Shown piece by piece: positions 1-5,384 of a stretch of 7,103 nucleotides of DNA; the stretch's first letter is position 1; each line of letters starts with the position of its first letter. A model generated the notes under the pieces. It saw nothing but the letters and a program-made list of their open reading frames with translations. It ran no database searches and was not told the DNA's origin. The position numbers were made by a program, and so were the translations under genes. Source of the DNA: Actinomycetota bacterium. GTDB lineage: Bacteria; Actinomycetota; Humimicrobiia; Humimicrobiales; Humimicrobiaceae. Where the stretch lies: positions 1-7,103 of the forward strand of contig JAGYOJ010000079.1 in assembly GCA_018399435.1 (NCBI GenBank). Direction: 5' to 3'.

Positions 1-197
1 AGTTTCTTGTTTAATATTTTGCTGAGTATGCCGAATTCAACATTTAAAGCTTTTTTAAGCTTTTCCATTTTCTTTTTAGGTGATATTGATATATCGTTAA
101 TGCTTAAAGCAGCGGTGCATAAATCAAGGCAATTGCCACATCTGGTGCATGCATCAATTTCTGCTAACTGTTTTACTGTAAATTTATTTAATTTCAT
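1..197 (-). CDS. HdrC-like 4Fe-4S protein, N-terminal part (cut by window edge)
   Basis: This is the first 65 codons of a minus-strand gene that runs off the left edge. Translation from the ATG at 195-197 starts MKLNKFTVKQLAEIDACTRC. It shows a C-x2-C-x2-C-x3-C cluster motif at Cys17, Cys20, Cys23 and Cys27 (CTRCGNCLDLC), as in 4Fe-4S ferredoxin-type domains. The usual Pro after the fourth Cys is Thr here. Only one Cys motif is visible, so the second cluster and any CCG domains of an HdrC, HdrD or DsrK relative would lie outside the window. A strong ribosome site (TAAGGAGTG) overlaps the stop of the upstream membrane-cytochrome gene, leaving a 10-nt gap, so the two are co-transcribed and probably coupled. 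It is expected to be a cytoplasmic or membrane-associated electron carrier to or from that cytochrome. The exact subfamily cannot be set from this fragment. Confidence 0.8.
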   Translation of the reverse strand, partial: MKLNKFTVKQLAEIDACTRCGNCLDLCTAALSINDISISPKKKMEKLKKALNVEFGILSKILNKK

Positions 198-207
198 TTT
201 TCACTCC

Positions 208-1050
208 TTAAACTCCTGCCTCATTCTTTGAATTTAACTTATTGTTTACAGCAACTATTGGCCCAAATACCATATGTGAATATTTGCTATAAGGGATTAT
301 CATTACAAATAATAATACTGCACCTACATAAATGTAGAATAAAATAGCTGCAGCTATGCCCCAGTCAATATTTATAAAAGAAAAAATGAGAGACATGATA
401 AAGCCACCAGGCGCAAATGCTGCAGTATTTGCGCTAGTATCCATCAAGTTAAAATAGGCTCCTTCATACAGGAAACCCAATATTGACAAAATTGATAGAA
501 TTATTCCTGCAGACTTATCCTTTTCTTCAACAGATTTATAACTATTTTTTAGCATTATATACCTTATAACTGCCAGAAAAGCCCCAAAAAGAATTGCAAA
601 TTTTGGCAAATCTAAGGCGGCAGCAGTAAATCTGTTTTCCAATGTTCCAAATACCCTGATAAACCAAGCTGCTTCTGATACCTGGGTTCCACCCGCTGAT
701 GCAATGGCAATCAAATGGAGTAAAGTAAAAAAAGCAAATAAAAATGTACCAAGGAACATGAATATATGTATTAGCCATTTTAGAATGCTGTCTTTAAAAA
801 GGTTCTTGTGAATAATTCCGTCAGAGAATAAAGTCTTAAAAATTCTTATAAATTTTCTGCTAAAGATATTTCTAAAAAATCTGGAAACATAGAAAAAAAA
901 TTTTTTGAATGAAGAAATATTTGAGTTGTTTTCTTCTTTTATTGTAGAACTGCCTTTTAGCCATATAGAAATACGGTAAAAATATCCGAATAAAAAAAAG
1001 AAAGCAAAAATTCCAAAAATCGACCATAGATAGATGCGGTTAAGGTCCAT
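208..1050 (-). CDS. NarI/HdrE/DsrM-like membrane cytochrome b subunit
   Basis: A 280-residue integral membrane protein of the nitrate reductase gamma / HdrE / DsrM type. Such proteins carry electrons between membrane quinones and a cytoplasmic Fe-S partner through b-type heme. Hydrophobic segments lie at about 7-30, 92-118, 147-166, 181-200, 212-228 and 231-254. A basic, Phe-rich cytoplasmic stretch lies at about 48-90. Family landmarks are the segment at 91-112 with His95 and His112, and the C-terminal IPYSKYSH motif (252-259) ending in His259. In relatives a His usually lies about 18 residues before that last His; here the position is Tyr241, so heme content may be reduced. The ATG start has AGGGAGG (1055-1061) four bases upstream. 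The gene leads an operon with the HdrC-like gene, and that pairing supports an HdrE/DsrM-like role over a true nitrate reductase, because no NarG, NarH or NarJ is seen. Confidence 0.75.
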   Translation of the reverse strand: MDLNRIYLWSIFGIFAFFFLFGYFYRISIWLKGSSTIKEENNSNISSFKKFFFYVSRFFRNIFSRKFIRIFKTLFSDGIIHKNLFKDSILKWLIHIFMFLGTFLFAFFTLLHLIAIASAGGTQVSEAAWFIRVFGTLENRFTAAALDLPKFAILFGAFLAVIRYIMLKNSYKSVEEKDKSAGIILSILSILGFLYEGAYFNLMDTSANTAAFAPGGFIMSLIFSFINIDWGIAAAILFYIYVGAVLLFVMIIPYSKYSHMVFGPIVAVNNKLNSKNEAGV

Positions 1051-1067
1051 CTAACCTCCCTGATATT

Positions 1068-1088
1068 TATACATAGTTACCCTGTATA
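1068..1088. promoter_or_regulatory. Dyad TATACA-N9-TGTATA in the 5' leader
   Basis: A perfect 6-bp inverted repeat with a 9-bp spacer lies between the predicted transcription start and the ribosome site of the minus-strand cytochrome gene. It could be a repressor operator or a weak leader hairpin. Six bp in AT-rich DNA can arise by chance, so this is only a candidate. Confidence 0.25.
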
Positions 1089-1106
1089 TGTTACAATTGA
1101 TTTAAA

Positions 1107-1136
1107 ATTATAACAAAATAATTTAATATTTGGTAA
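1107..1136 (-). promoter_or_regulatory. Extended -10 promoter of the cytochrome b/Fe-S operon
   Basis: Read on the minus strand, TATAAT lies at 1107-1112, preceded by TGT to give an extended -10 (TGTTATAAT). A weak -35 (TTACCA, 1131-1136) lies 18 bp upstream. The predicted start of transcription is near 1100, giving a leader of about 50 nt before the ATG at 1050. The -10 match is perfect and the -35 weak, which is usual for extended -10 promoters. Confidence 0.55.
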
Positions 1137-1148
1137 ATAATTTTTTAC

Positions 1149-1177
1149 TTGACAACCTAAAGTTTTGTTTTGATTAT
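1149..1177 (+). promoter_or_regulatory. Candidate plus-strand promoter TTGACA-17-GATTAT
   Basis: A perfect -35 hexamer (1149-1154) lies 17 bp before GATTAT (1172-1177, four of six matches to TATAAT). Transcription would begin near 1184 and read into the structured stretch 1217-1363. It lies about 350 bp upstream of the nuoE-like start, and a second, better -10 sits just before that gene. This one may therefore serve a separate small RNA or a long leader. Confidence 0.4.
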
Positions 1178-1263
1178 CTTAACAGTTACCTCTTAAATAT
1201 AAAATAGATATATAAGCCATAAATCTTAATTAATATTCTTGCCTCAGAGCAAATAATATATTT

Positions 1264-1341
1264 ATGGGTTTAGATGCGGCAGTTTTAGATTTTCCTATAT
1301 CCCCCCTGCTGGAGTCTTCCTTCCTTCTACCAACTAGATAA
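1264..1341 (+). CDS. Possible 25-codon ORF or leader peptide
   Basis: An ATG at 1264 opens 25 codons (MGLDAAVLDF at the start, hydrophobic in the middle, ending LLPTR) and stops with TAA at 1339-1341. The stop overlaps the 5' arm of the downstream hairpin, a layout seen in translation-linked attenuators. There is no convincing ribosome site before the ATG, and the same bases take part in the proposed RNA stems. Coding is therefore unproven and the ORF may be accidental. Confidence 0.15.
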   Translation: MGLDAAVLDFPISPLLESSFLLPTR

Positions 1342-1363
1342 TCTTACAGATATAAGATTTTTT
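1340..1363 (+). terminator. Candidate intrinsic terminator
   Basis: AATCTTA (1340-1346) and TAAGATT (1353-1359) form a 7-bp stem with a 6-nt loop, and a run of six T (1358-1363) overlaps its end. The stem has only one G-C pair, so it is weak. The T run is on the plus-strand side only, so it would act on plus-strand transcripts starting near 1184. Confidence 0.4.
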
Positions 1364-1480
1364 GTAGCGCATCAATTTCTGTTTTGTTTTCTTTTAATAA
1401 TCACACGCCGTTTAATTTATACCATCTTTTGCTTAAACAGCTTAGCTAAAAAATTATTCACAAAACATAGCCAGATTTTT

Positions 1481-1520
1481 TTACAATATTTTAGTAATAT
1501 TTGTTATAATCTCTTATAAT
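1481..1520 (+). promoter_or_regulatory. Promoter of the nuoEF-like operon, with duplicated -10
   Basis: TATAAT at 1505-1510 is preceded by TGT (extended -10). TTACAA at 1481-1486 gives an 18-bp spacer; TTTACA at 1480-1485 would give 19. A second perfect TATAAT lies at 1515-1520. The predicted starts are near 1517 or 1527, giving a leader of 20 to 30 nt. The two -10 elements sit inside a 13-bp direct repeat described separately. Confidence 0.6.
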
Positions 1521-1529
1521 ATTTGTTAT
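1495..1529. repeat. 13-bp direct repeat, two copies 22 bp apart
   Basis: TAATATTTGTTAT occurs exactly at 1495-1507 and again at 1517-1529. The 22-bp period is about two helical turns, so both copies face the same side of the DNA. They overlap the promoter of the nuoE-like gene. This could be a tandem operator or the result of a small duplication that doubled the -10 element. Confidence 0.6.
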
Positions 1530-1546
1530 TTCAAATGGGGTGTCTG

Positions 1547-2038
1547 GTGAGAGTAAAAGATTTGCCAAAATATGCTCTAAAAGATTGGGAAGTAGGGAAA
1601 GTAAAAGAAATAATATCAAAGTATAAAAATGATAAAAATTCAGTTATACCGGTTTTAAGAGAAATTCAGCAATCAATAGGTTTCTTGCCAATTGATGTAC
1701 AAAGGATGGTAGCAGATAAATTAAAAGTGCCTGAAAAGGATATTTATGGTGTAGTTACTTTTTATTCATTTTTCTCAATGGTACCAAAAGGCAAATACGA
1801 CATTAGGGTATGTATGGGCACAGCATGCTATGTTAAGGGCGGCGGTAAAATACTTTCAAAGATAAAAAAAGAATTAGGCATAGAGCCTGGTCAAACTACC
1901 AGAAACAGGAAATATTCGCTGCAAATAAACAGATGCCTGGGGGCATGCGGCATAGCCCCAGTTGTAGTAGTAAATGATAAAATTCTTCAGAAAGTTAATC
2001 CAAAAAAAATAATGGATATTATTTATTCTTATGATTAG
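1547..2038 (+). CDS. nuoE: NuoE-like thioredoxin-fold 2Fe-2S subunit (NADH dehydrogenase 24 kDa type)
   Basis: A 163-residue protein of the complex I 24-kDa / HydC / HndA family, which relays electrons next to the NADH-oxidising NuoF-type subunit. An N-terminal helical part (KVKEIISKYK onward) is followed by the family segment GVVTFYSFF. The thioredoxin-like domain holds all four 2Fe-2S ligands: Cys89 and Cys94 (CMGTAC), Cys130 and Cys134 (CLGAC). Length and spacing are normal. I chose the GTG at 1547 because GGGGTG (1537-1542) lies four bases before it. An ATG at 1535 and a TTG at 1523 are in frame but have no ribosome site, and would extend the protein by 4 or 8 residues. The NuoF-like gene follows after 15 nt, so they form one operon. 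The symbol names the family; the partner enzyme could be a hydrogenase or another oxidoreductase rather than complex I. Confidence 0.88.
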   Translation: MRVKDLPKYALKDWEVGKVKEIISKYKNDKNSVIPVLREIQQSIGFLPIDVQRMVADKLKVPEKDIYGVVTFYSFFSMVPKGKYDIRVCMGTACYVKGGGKILSKIKKELGIEPGQTTRNRKYSLQINRCLGACGIAPVVVVNDKILQKVNPKKIMDIIYSYD

Positions 2039-2053
2039 AAGCCAAGGATAATT

Positions 2054-3757
2054 ATGACAATAAAAACTAAAAAAATAAATGGCAAAGAGTTAGAAGAAAT
2101 AAAGGCTAGGAATATAAAAGGAAATACACTAGATGGCAAGGTTAAAAAATATAAGGTAACCGTACATTTAGGCACCTGCGGCATAGCTTCAGGGGCGGAT
2201 GAAATAAAGAAACAGGTAGAAAAAGAAATAAAAGAAAAAGAACTTAAAAATATTATTTTTACTACCTCCGGTTGTGTTGGTTTTTGTTCCAGAGAGCCAA
2301 TGTTAACAATAAAAGAGCCTGATAATAAAATGATTACCTACTATGACCTAGATGAAGAAAAAGTAAGCGTAATTTTTAAAGAGCATCTTATTGGCGGCAA
2401 AATAGCTGAAAGCCTTAATCCCATAAATAGCAGCTCGGAATTAGTAAGCTTTTACAAATACCAGGTTTCAAGGGTCTTGCATAATAGGGGAGAAATTAAT
2501 TCATTTAGAATAGAAGACTACATTGCTAAAGATGGCTATAAAGCTTTGATTAAAGCATTAGATAAATCCCCCCAAGAAGTAATTGAAATAGTTAAAGAAT
2601 CCGGGCTTAGGGGAAGGGGAGGCGCTGGCTTTCCAACAGGCATAAAGTGGGAATTTTGTAAAAATGCAAAATCCAAAACTAGTTTAAAGTATGTAGTTTG
2701 TAATGGAGACGAAGGAGATCCAGGCGCTTTCATGGACAGAAACCTTTTAGAATCAGATCCGCATTCGATATTAGAAGGCATACTTATTGCCGCTTATGCA
2801 ATTGGTGCTAAAAAAGGATATATTTATGTCAGGGCTGAATACCCTTTAGCAATAAAAACACTTGAAAATGCAATAAAGCAAGCCAAGGGATACGGCCTTA
2901 TAGGCGAGGATATATTAGATTCGGGATTTAGTTTTGATTTATCTATTTTCCAGGGCGCTGGCGCATTTGTATGTGGGGAAGAAACAGCTTTGCTTAAATC
3001 AATTGAAAGCAAAAGGGGGATGCCTGTACCTAAGCCTCCATTTCCTGCAAACGAAGGCTTATATGGCCTTCCTACACTAATAAATAATGTTGAAACTTTT
3101 TCAAATGTAGCTCAAATAATTTTAAAGGGTGCCAACTGGTTTAATAGTATGGGAACAGATAAAAGCAAAGGCACTAAAATATTTGCCCTTACTGGTGCAG
3201 TAAATAATGTCGGCCTTGTAGAAGTACCCATGGGGATGACACTTAGAGAAATTATATTTAAAGTAGGAGGGGGAATTAAAGAAAATAAAAAATTTAAGGC
3301 TGTTCAAATAGGTGGCCCATCTGGAGGGTGTATCCCTGAGGAATATCTGGATACCCCTATTGATTATGAGAAAGTGCAGGAAGTAGGAGCCATAATGGGT
3401 TCAGGAGGAATGATAGTTCTGGATGAGGATACCTGCATGGTAGATTTTGCAAGATTTTTTATGGATTTTATTCAAGATGAATCTTGTGGCCAATGTGTAC
3501 CATGCAGGATAGGAACAAAACGCATGTTAGAGATTCTTACTAGAATAACTGAAGGAAATGGGGAAGAGGGAGATATAGAAAAACTTGAAGAACTAGGAAA
3601 GATGATAAAAGAAACTTCACTTTGCGGATTAGGCAAGACTGCGCCTAATCCAGTGCTATCAACTATTAAGTATTTTAGAAAAGATTATGAAGAGCATATA
3701 GAAACACATAAGTCCTGCAAGGCGCTTCATAGAAAAGCAAAAATCAAAAAAGTATAA
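2054..3757 (+). CDS. nuoF: NuoF-like NADH-binding FMN/4Fe-4S subunit with N-terminal 2Fe-2S-like domain
   Basis: A 567-residue flavoprotein that would oxidise NADH or reduce NAD+ using FMN and pass electrons through a 4Fe-4S cluster. Residues about 34-90 form an extra thioredoxin-like domain with only three Cys (Cys42, Cys74, Cys78), as in HydB/HndC-type subunits. The core follows: the Gly-rich FMN/NADH loop GRGGAGFP (187-194), NGDEGDPGAF (217-226), GAGAFVCGEE (301-310), an SLBB region (about 375-460), and the cluster ligands Cys478, Cys481, Cys484 and Cys524 (ESCGQCVPC; SLCGLG). The C terminus stops after a basic tail, without the two-cluster ferredoxin domain many bifurcating-hydrogenase relatives carry. 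The ATG start has AAGGA (2044-2048) five bases upstream. No NuoG, hydrogenase or formate dehydrogenase gene follows; the next gene is convergent. The physiological electron partner is therefore unknown. Confidence 0.9.
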   Translation: MTIKTKKINGKELEEIKARNIKGNTLDGKVKKYKVTVHLGTCGIASGADEIKKQVEKEIKEKELKNIIFTTSGCVGFCSREPMLTIKEPDNKMITYYDLDEEKVSVIFKEHLIGGKIAESLNPINSSSELVSFYKYQVSRVLHNRGEINSFRIEDYIAKDGYKALIKALDKSPQEVIEIVKESGLRGRGGAGFPTGIKWEFCKNAKSKTSLKYVVCNGDEGDPGAFMDRNLLESDPHSILEGILIAAYAIGAKKGYIYVRAEYPLAIKTLENAIKQAKGYGLIGEDILDSGFSFDLSIFQGAGAFVCGEETALLKSIESKRGMPVPKPPFPANEGLYGLPTLINNVETFSNVAQIILKGANWFNSMGTDKSKGTKIFALTGAVNNVGLVEVPMGMTLREIIFKVGGGIKENKKFKAVQIGGPSGGCIPEEYLDTPIDYEKVQEVGAIMGSGGMIVLDEDTCMVDFARFFMDFIQDESCGQCVPCRIGTKRMLEILTRITEGNGEEGDIEKLEELGKMIKETSLCGLGKTAPNPVLSTIKYFRKDYEEHIETHKSCKALHRKAKIKKV

Positions 3758-4408
3758 TCAGCTTATAAAGTCTATCAAAAATTTTATTCCTAAATAAAAT
3801 AAAAAAATTGCACAAATTATTAGTATTGTTTTGTATATTTTTTGGTTAAAAAATTTTTTTCCGCTGCTAATTAAAAAACCAACAAACATGAACCATATAA
3901 AATCAGCGCTTATATGGCCAAGGTAAAAAGAGCTTACACCTATTAAGTTAAATTTAACGCTTTTTATCATGAATGCAGCGCCAATACTTATCCACCAAAC
4001 ATACCAGTATGGATTAATTAGGCTTACTATTGCCCCCTTTAGCATAAAATTAAAAGAATATTTGATATCAATATTTTTTTTATTGAGGCCAGGGTCAAGA
4101 TTTAGCTTAATTTTCTTCTTAAAAACTGAATATAAAATGTCAGCACCTAAGTAGAGCAGGAATAATCCCCCTAAAATCCCTACTATTTTTATAATAATTT
4201 GATTATCCAAATATTTTAATATTCCTAAAAAGAAACTTATTACTACTAATAGTTCAAGAATTGAATGGCCAAGTGATATAAAAAATGAAGACCAAAAGCC
4301 TTTTTGGGCAACGCTTGATATGGTAAGTGTAAGCATTGGCCCAGGAACCAATGCCCCTGAAAAACCAACCACCATAGCGCCAAAAAATATTTCCACTAAT
4401 TCTATCAT
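3758..4408 (-). CDS. LysE/RhtB-family amino acid exporter-like membrane protein
   Basis: A 216-residue membrane protein with about six hydrophobic segments (near 6-30, 41-63, 71-96, 119-147, 153-180 and 192-215). It carries the family signature near the N terminus, SGALVPGP (17-24), and a conserved NP motif at 132-133 followed by an aromatic run (NPYWYVWW). LysE/RhtB proteins export amino acids or related small molecules from the cytoplasm; the substrate here cannot be inferred. The ATG overlaps the stop of the upstream FAH-family gene by one base (TAATG), so translation is probably coupled and no separate ribosome site is needed. Its own stop (TGA, 3758-3760) directly abuts the stop of the convergent NuoF-like gene. 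Length is normal for the family. Confidence 0.85.
   Translation of the reverse strand: MIELVEIFFGAMVVGFSGALVPGPMLTLTISSVAQKGFWSSFFISLGHSILELLVVISFFLGILKYLDNQIIIKIVGILGGLFLLYLGADILYSVFKKKIKLNLDPGLNKKNIDIKYSFNFMLKGAIVSLINPYWYVWWISIGAAFMIKSVKFNLIGVSSFYLGHISADFIWFMFVGFLISSGKKFFNQKIYKTILIICAIFLFYLGIKFLIDFIS
3781..3800 (-). terminator. AT-only hairpin with T run inside the exporter's 3' end
   Basis: On the minus strand ATTTTATT and AATAAAAT pair around a 4-nt loop and run into TTTTT. It lies within the last codons of the exporter gene, 20 to 40 nt before its stop. With no G-C pair it would be a poor terminator and may be chance in AT-rich DNA. No better terminator is visible between the two convergent genes. 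Confidence 0.15.
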
Positions 4409-5073
4409 TACTCTTTTTCTATTTTATTTCTTATTTTTCCTATACTTTCTATCTCACAAATAACTTCATCTCCTGCTTTTAATAAATTATTTTTATTTGT
4501 AAAAACTCCTACACCTGCAGGGGTCCCAGTTGCTATAAGGTCTCCTGGATTGAGGGTTATAGAAGAAGATATATATGAAATTAGTTTTTTGATACTAAAA
4601 ATCATATCTGAAGTATTAGAATTTTGCCTAATCTCGCCATTTACATATGACCTAAGGTTTAAGTTTTGTGGATCTTTTATTTTTTCTTTTGGCACAATCT
4701 CAGGTCCAATAGGCGCAAATGTGTCAAAACTTTTTGCCCTGTACCACTGTGATTCATTTTTTTGTATGTCCCTGGCAGTTACATCATTTATGATAGTATA
4801 GCCAAAAATATAATCCATAACTTCTTTTTCTGCTATTTTCTTTGCTTTTTCTCCAATTATTATTGCAAGCTCAACTTCATAATCAAGCTCTTTTACTTCT
4901 TTAGGATATAATATTACCTGGCCGTTTTTTATTACACAACTAGTAGCTTTAGAAAATAAGACAGGTTTATTTGGAAATCGCCCATCCTGCTCATCTACAT
5001 GAGACTTATAATTCATGCCAACACAAATTATCTTGTCGGGAATAAAAGTTTTAATATTTATTTTGTTAAACAT
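4408..5073 (-). CDS. Fumarylacetoacetate hydrolase (FAH) family protein
   Basis: A 221-residue cytoplasmic enzyme of the FAH superfamily, whose Mg2+- or Mn2+-dependent members cleave or isomerise acylpyruvates, fumarylpyruvate, 2-hydroxyhepta-2,4-diene-1,7-dioate or oxaloacetate. Visible motifs are VGMNYKSH (18-25, His25 a likely catalytic base), DYEVELA with metal ligands Glu66 and Glu68, NDVTARD with Asp97, the substrate-side Lys114 in the KSFDTFAPIGP stretch, and GDLIATGTPAGVG (177-189). It matches the short single-domain form (FAHD1-like) and lacks the longer N-terminal domain of some relatives. I chose the ATG at 5073 because GGAG (5079-5082) lies five bases upstream; an in-frame ATG at 5109 would add 12 residues with no good ribosome site. 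It overlaps the LysE-type exporter by one base, hinting at shared substrate handling. The reaction cannot be fixed from sequence alone. Confidence 0.9.
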   Translation of the reverse strand: MFNKINIKTFIPDKIICVGMNYKSHVDEQDGRFPNKPVLFSKATSCVIKNGQVILYPKEVKELDYEVELAIIIGEKAKKIAEKEVMDYIFGYTIINDVTARDIQKNESQWYRAKSFDTFAPIGPEIVPKEKIKDPQNLNLRSYVNGEIRQNSNTSDMIFSIKKLISYISSSITLNPGDLIATGTPAGVGVFTNKNNLLKAGDEVICEIESIGKIRNKIEKE

Positions 5074-5176
5074 TTTTTCTCCAATCCTTCTTAAAAAATA
5101 TATCTTCATATTTTAAAATTATTCTAGTAATATTAAAATGCAAAAAAGAAATATTTTATTAAAAGGGGCTTATAAA
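5074..5176. promoter_or_regulatory. Divergent spacer between the FAH gene and the FmdB-recF operon
   Basis: About 100 bp, nearly all A and T, separates two divergent operons, so promoters for both should lie here. I see several TAATAT/TAAAAT-like hexamers but no -35/-10 pair clear enough to assign. If the zinc-ribbon gene starts at the ATG at 5138 instead of the TTG at 5177, the spacer shrinks to 64 bp. Confidence 0.3.
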
Positions 5177-5371
5177 TTGAGATTTGTAGACTATAAGTGT
5201 AATGATTGTGGAAAAATATCAGAGATAGTAATAAGAAATAAAGAAGATAAAATAAAATGTAATAATTGTGGCAGTGCAAATATGGCTAGGGTTTTTTCTT
5301 CATTTTCTTGTAATGGATCAAATACAAATTGCTCCGGAAGCTGTTCTAGCTGTTCTGCCAAATGCAATTAG
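5177..5371 (+). CDS. FmdB-type small zinc-ribbon protein
   Basis: A 64-residue protein with the FmdB/putative regulatory zinc-ribbon pattern. The start MRFVDYKCNDCG resembles the family's usual 'M-x-x-Y-x-Y-x-C-x-x-C-G'. Cys8/Cys11 and Cys28/Cys31 form the zinc site. The tail is Ser/Gly/Cys-rich with five more Cys (45, 52, 56, 59, 63), which is common in this family. I chose the TTG at 5177 because AAAAGGGG (5161-5168) lies eight bases before it and the product then begins where relatives begin. An in-frame ATG at 5138 would add 13 residues but has no ribosome site. The stop is 13 nt before the proposed recF start, so they are probably co-transcribed. Its role is unclear; the name comes from a formamidase/amidase operon and does not define function here. 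Confidence 0.78.
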   Translation: MRFVDYKCNDCGKISEIVIRNKEDKIKCNNCGSANMARVFSSFSCNGSNTNCSGSCSSCSAKCN

Positions 5372-5384
5372 CAACTTTAAAATA

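Larger units (their letters stand above)
1184..1363 (+). ncRNA. Candidate structured small RNA or leader, family not recognised
   Basis: This stretch follows a TTGACA promoter and ends in a hairpin with a T run. Its main fold is an interrupted stem: CCATAAAT (1217-1224) pairs with ATTTATGG (1260-1267), ATATT (1233-1237) with AATAT (1255-1259), and TTGC (1239-1242) with GCAA (1249-1252), closing a 6-nt loop. A second pairing, CGGCAG (1277-1282) with CTGCTG (1306-1311), contains one G-U. A C/U-rich stretch (1299-1328) follows. I checked by eye for tmRNA, 6S RNA, T-box and common riboswitch cores and recognised none. Base composition between 1264 and 1335 is clearly richer in GC than the flanks, which suggests a functional segment. 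It may instead be an untranslated leader or a tiny ORF. Confidence 0.3.

Noticed and set aside
7..231. Plus-strand 74-codon ORF
   Set aside because: It is the reverse shadow of the HdrC-like gene, whose minus-strand reading has a cluster motif and a strong ribosome site.
1184..1363. 6S RNA or tmRNA
   Set aside because: The ends do not pair as 6S RNA requires, and there is no tRNA-like domain or tag ORF for tmRNA.
1454..1462. TTATTCACA, a DnaA-box match near the nuoE-like promoter
   Set aside because: It is a single match with no cluster, and such 9-mers are common in AT-rich DNA. No other sign of an origin is present, although recF is in the window.
2536..3012. Minus-strand ORFs of 81 and 62 codons within nuoF
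   Set aside because: They are antisense shadows of the conserved FMN-binding core and have no ribosome sites or recognisable domains.
3988..3998. TTATCCACC, a near DnaA box
   Set aside because: It lies inside the exporter coding sequence, is isolated, and is imperfect.
5268..5384. Longer recF start at the ATG at 5268
   Set aside because: It adds 39 residues unlike any RecF and overlaps the zinc-ribbon gene; the GTG at 5385 restores the normal N terminus.
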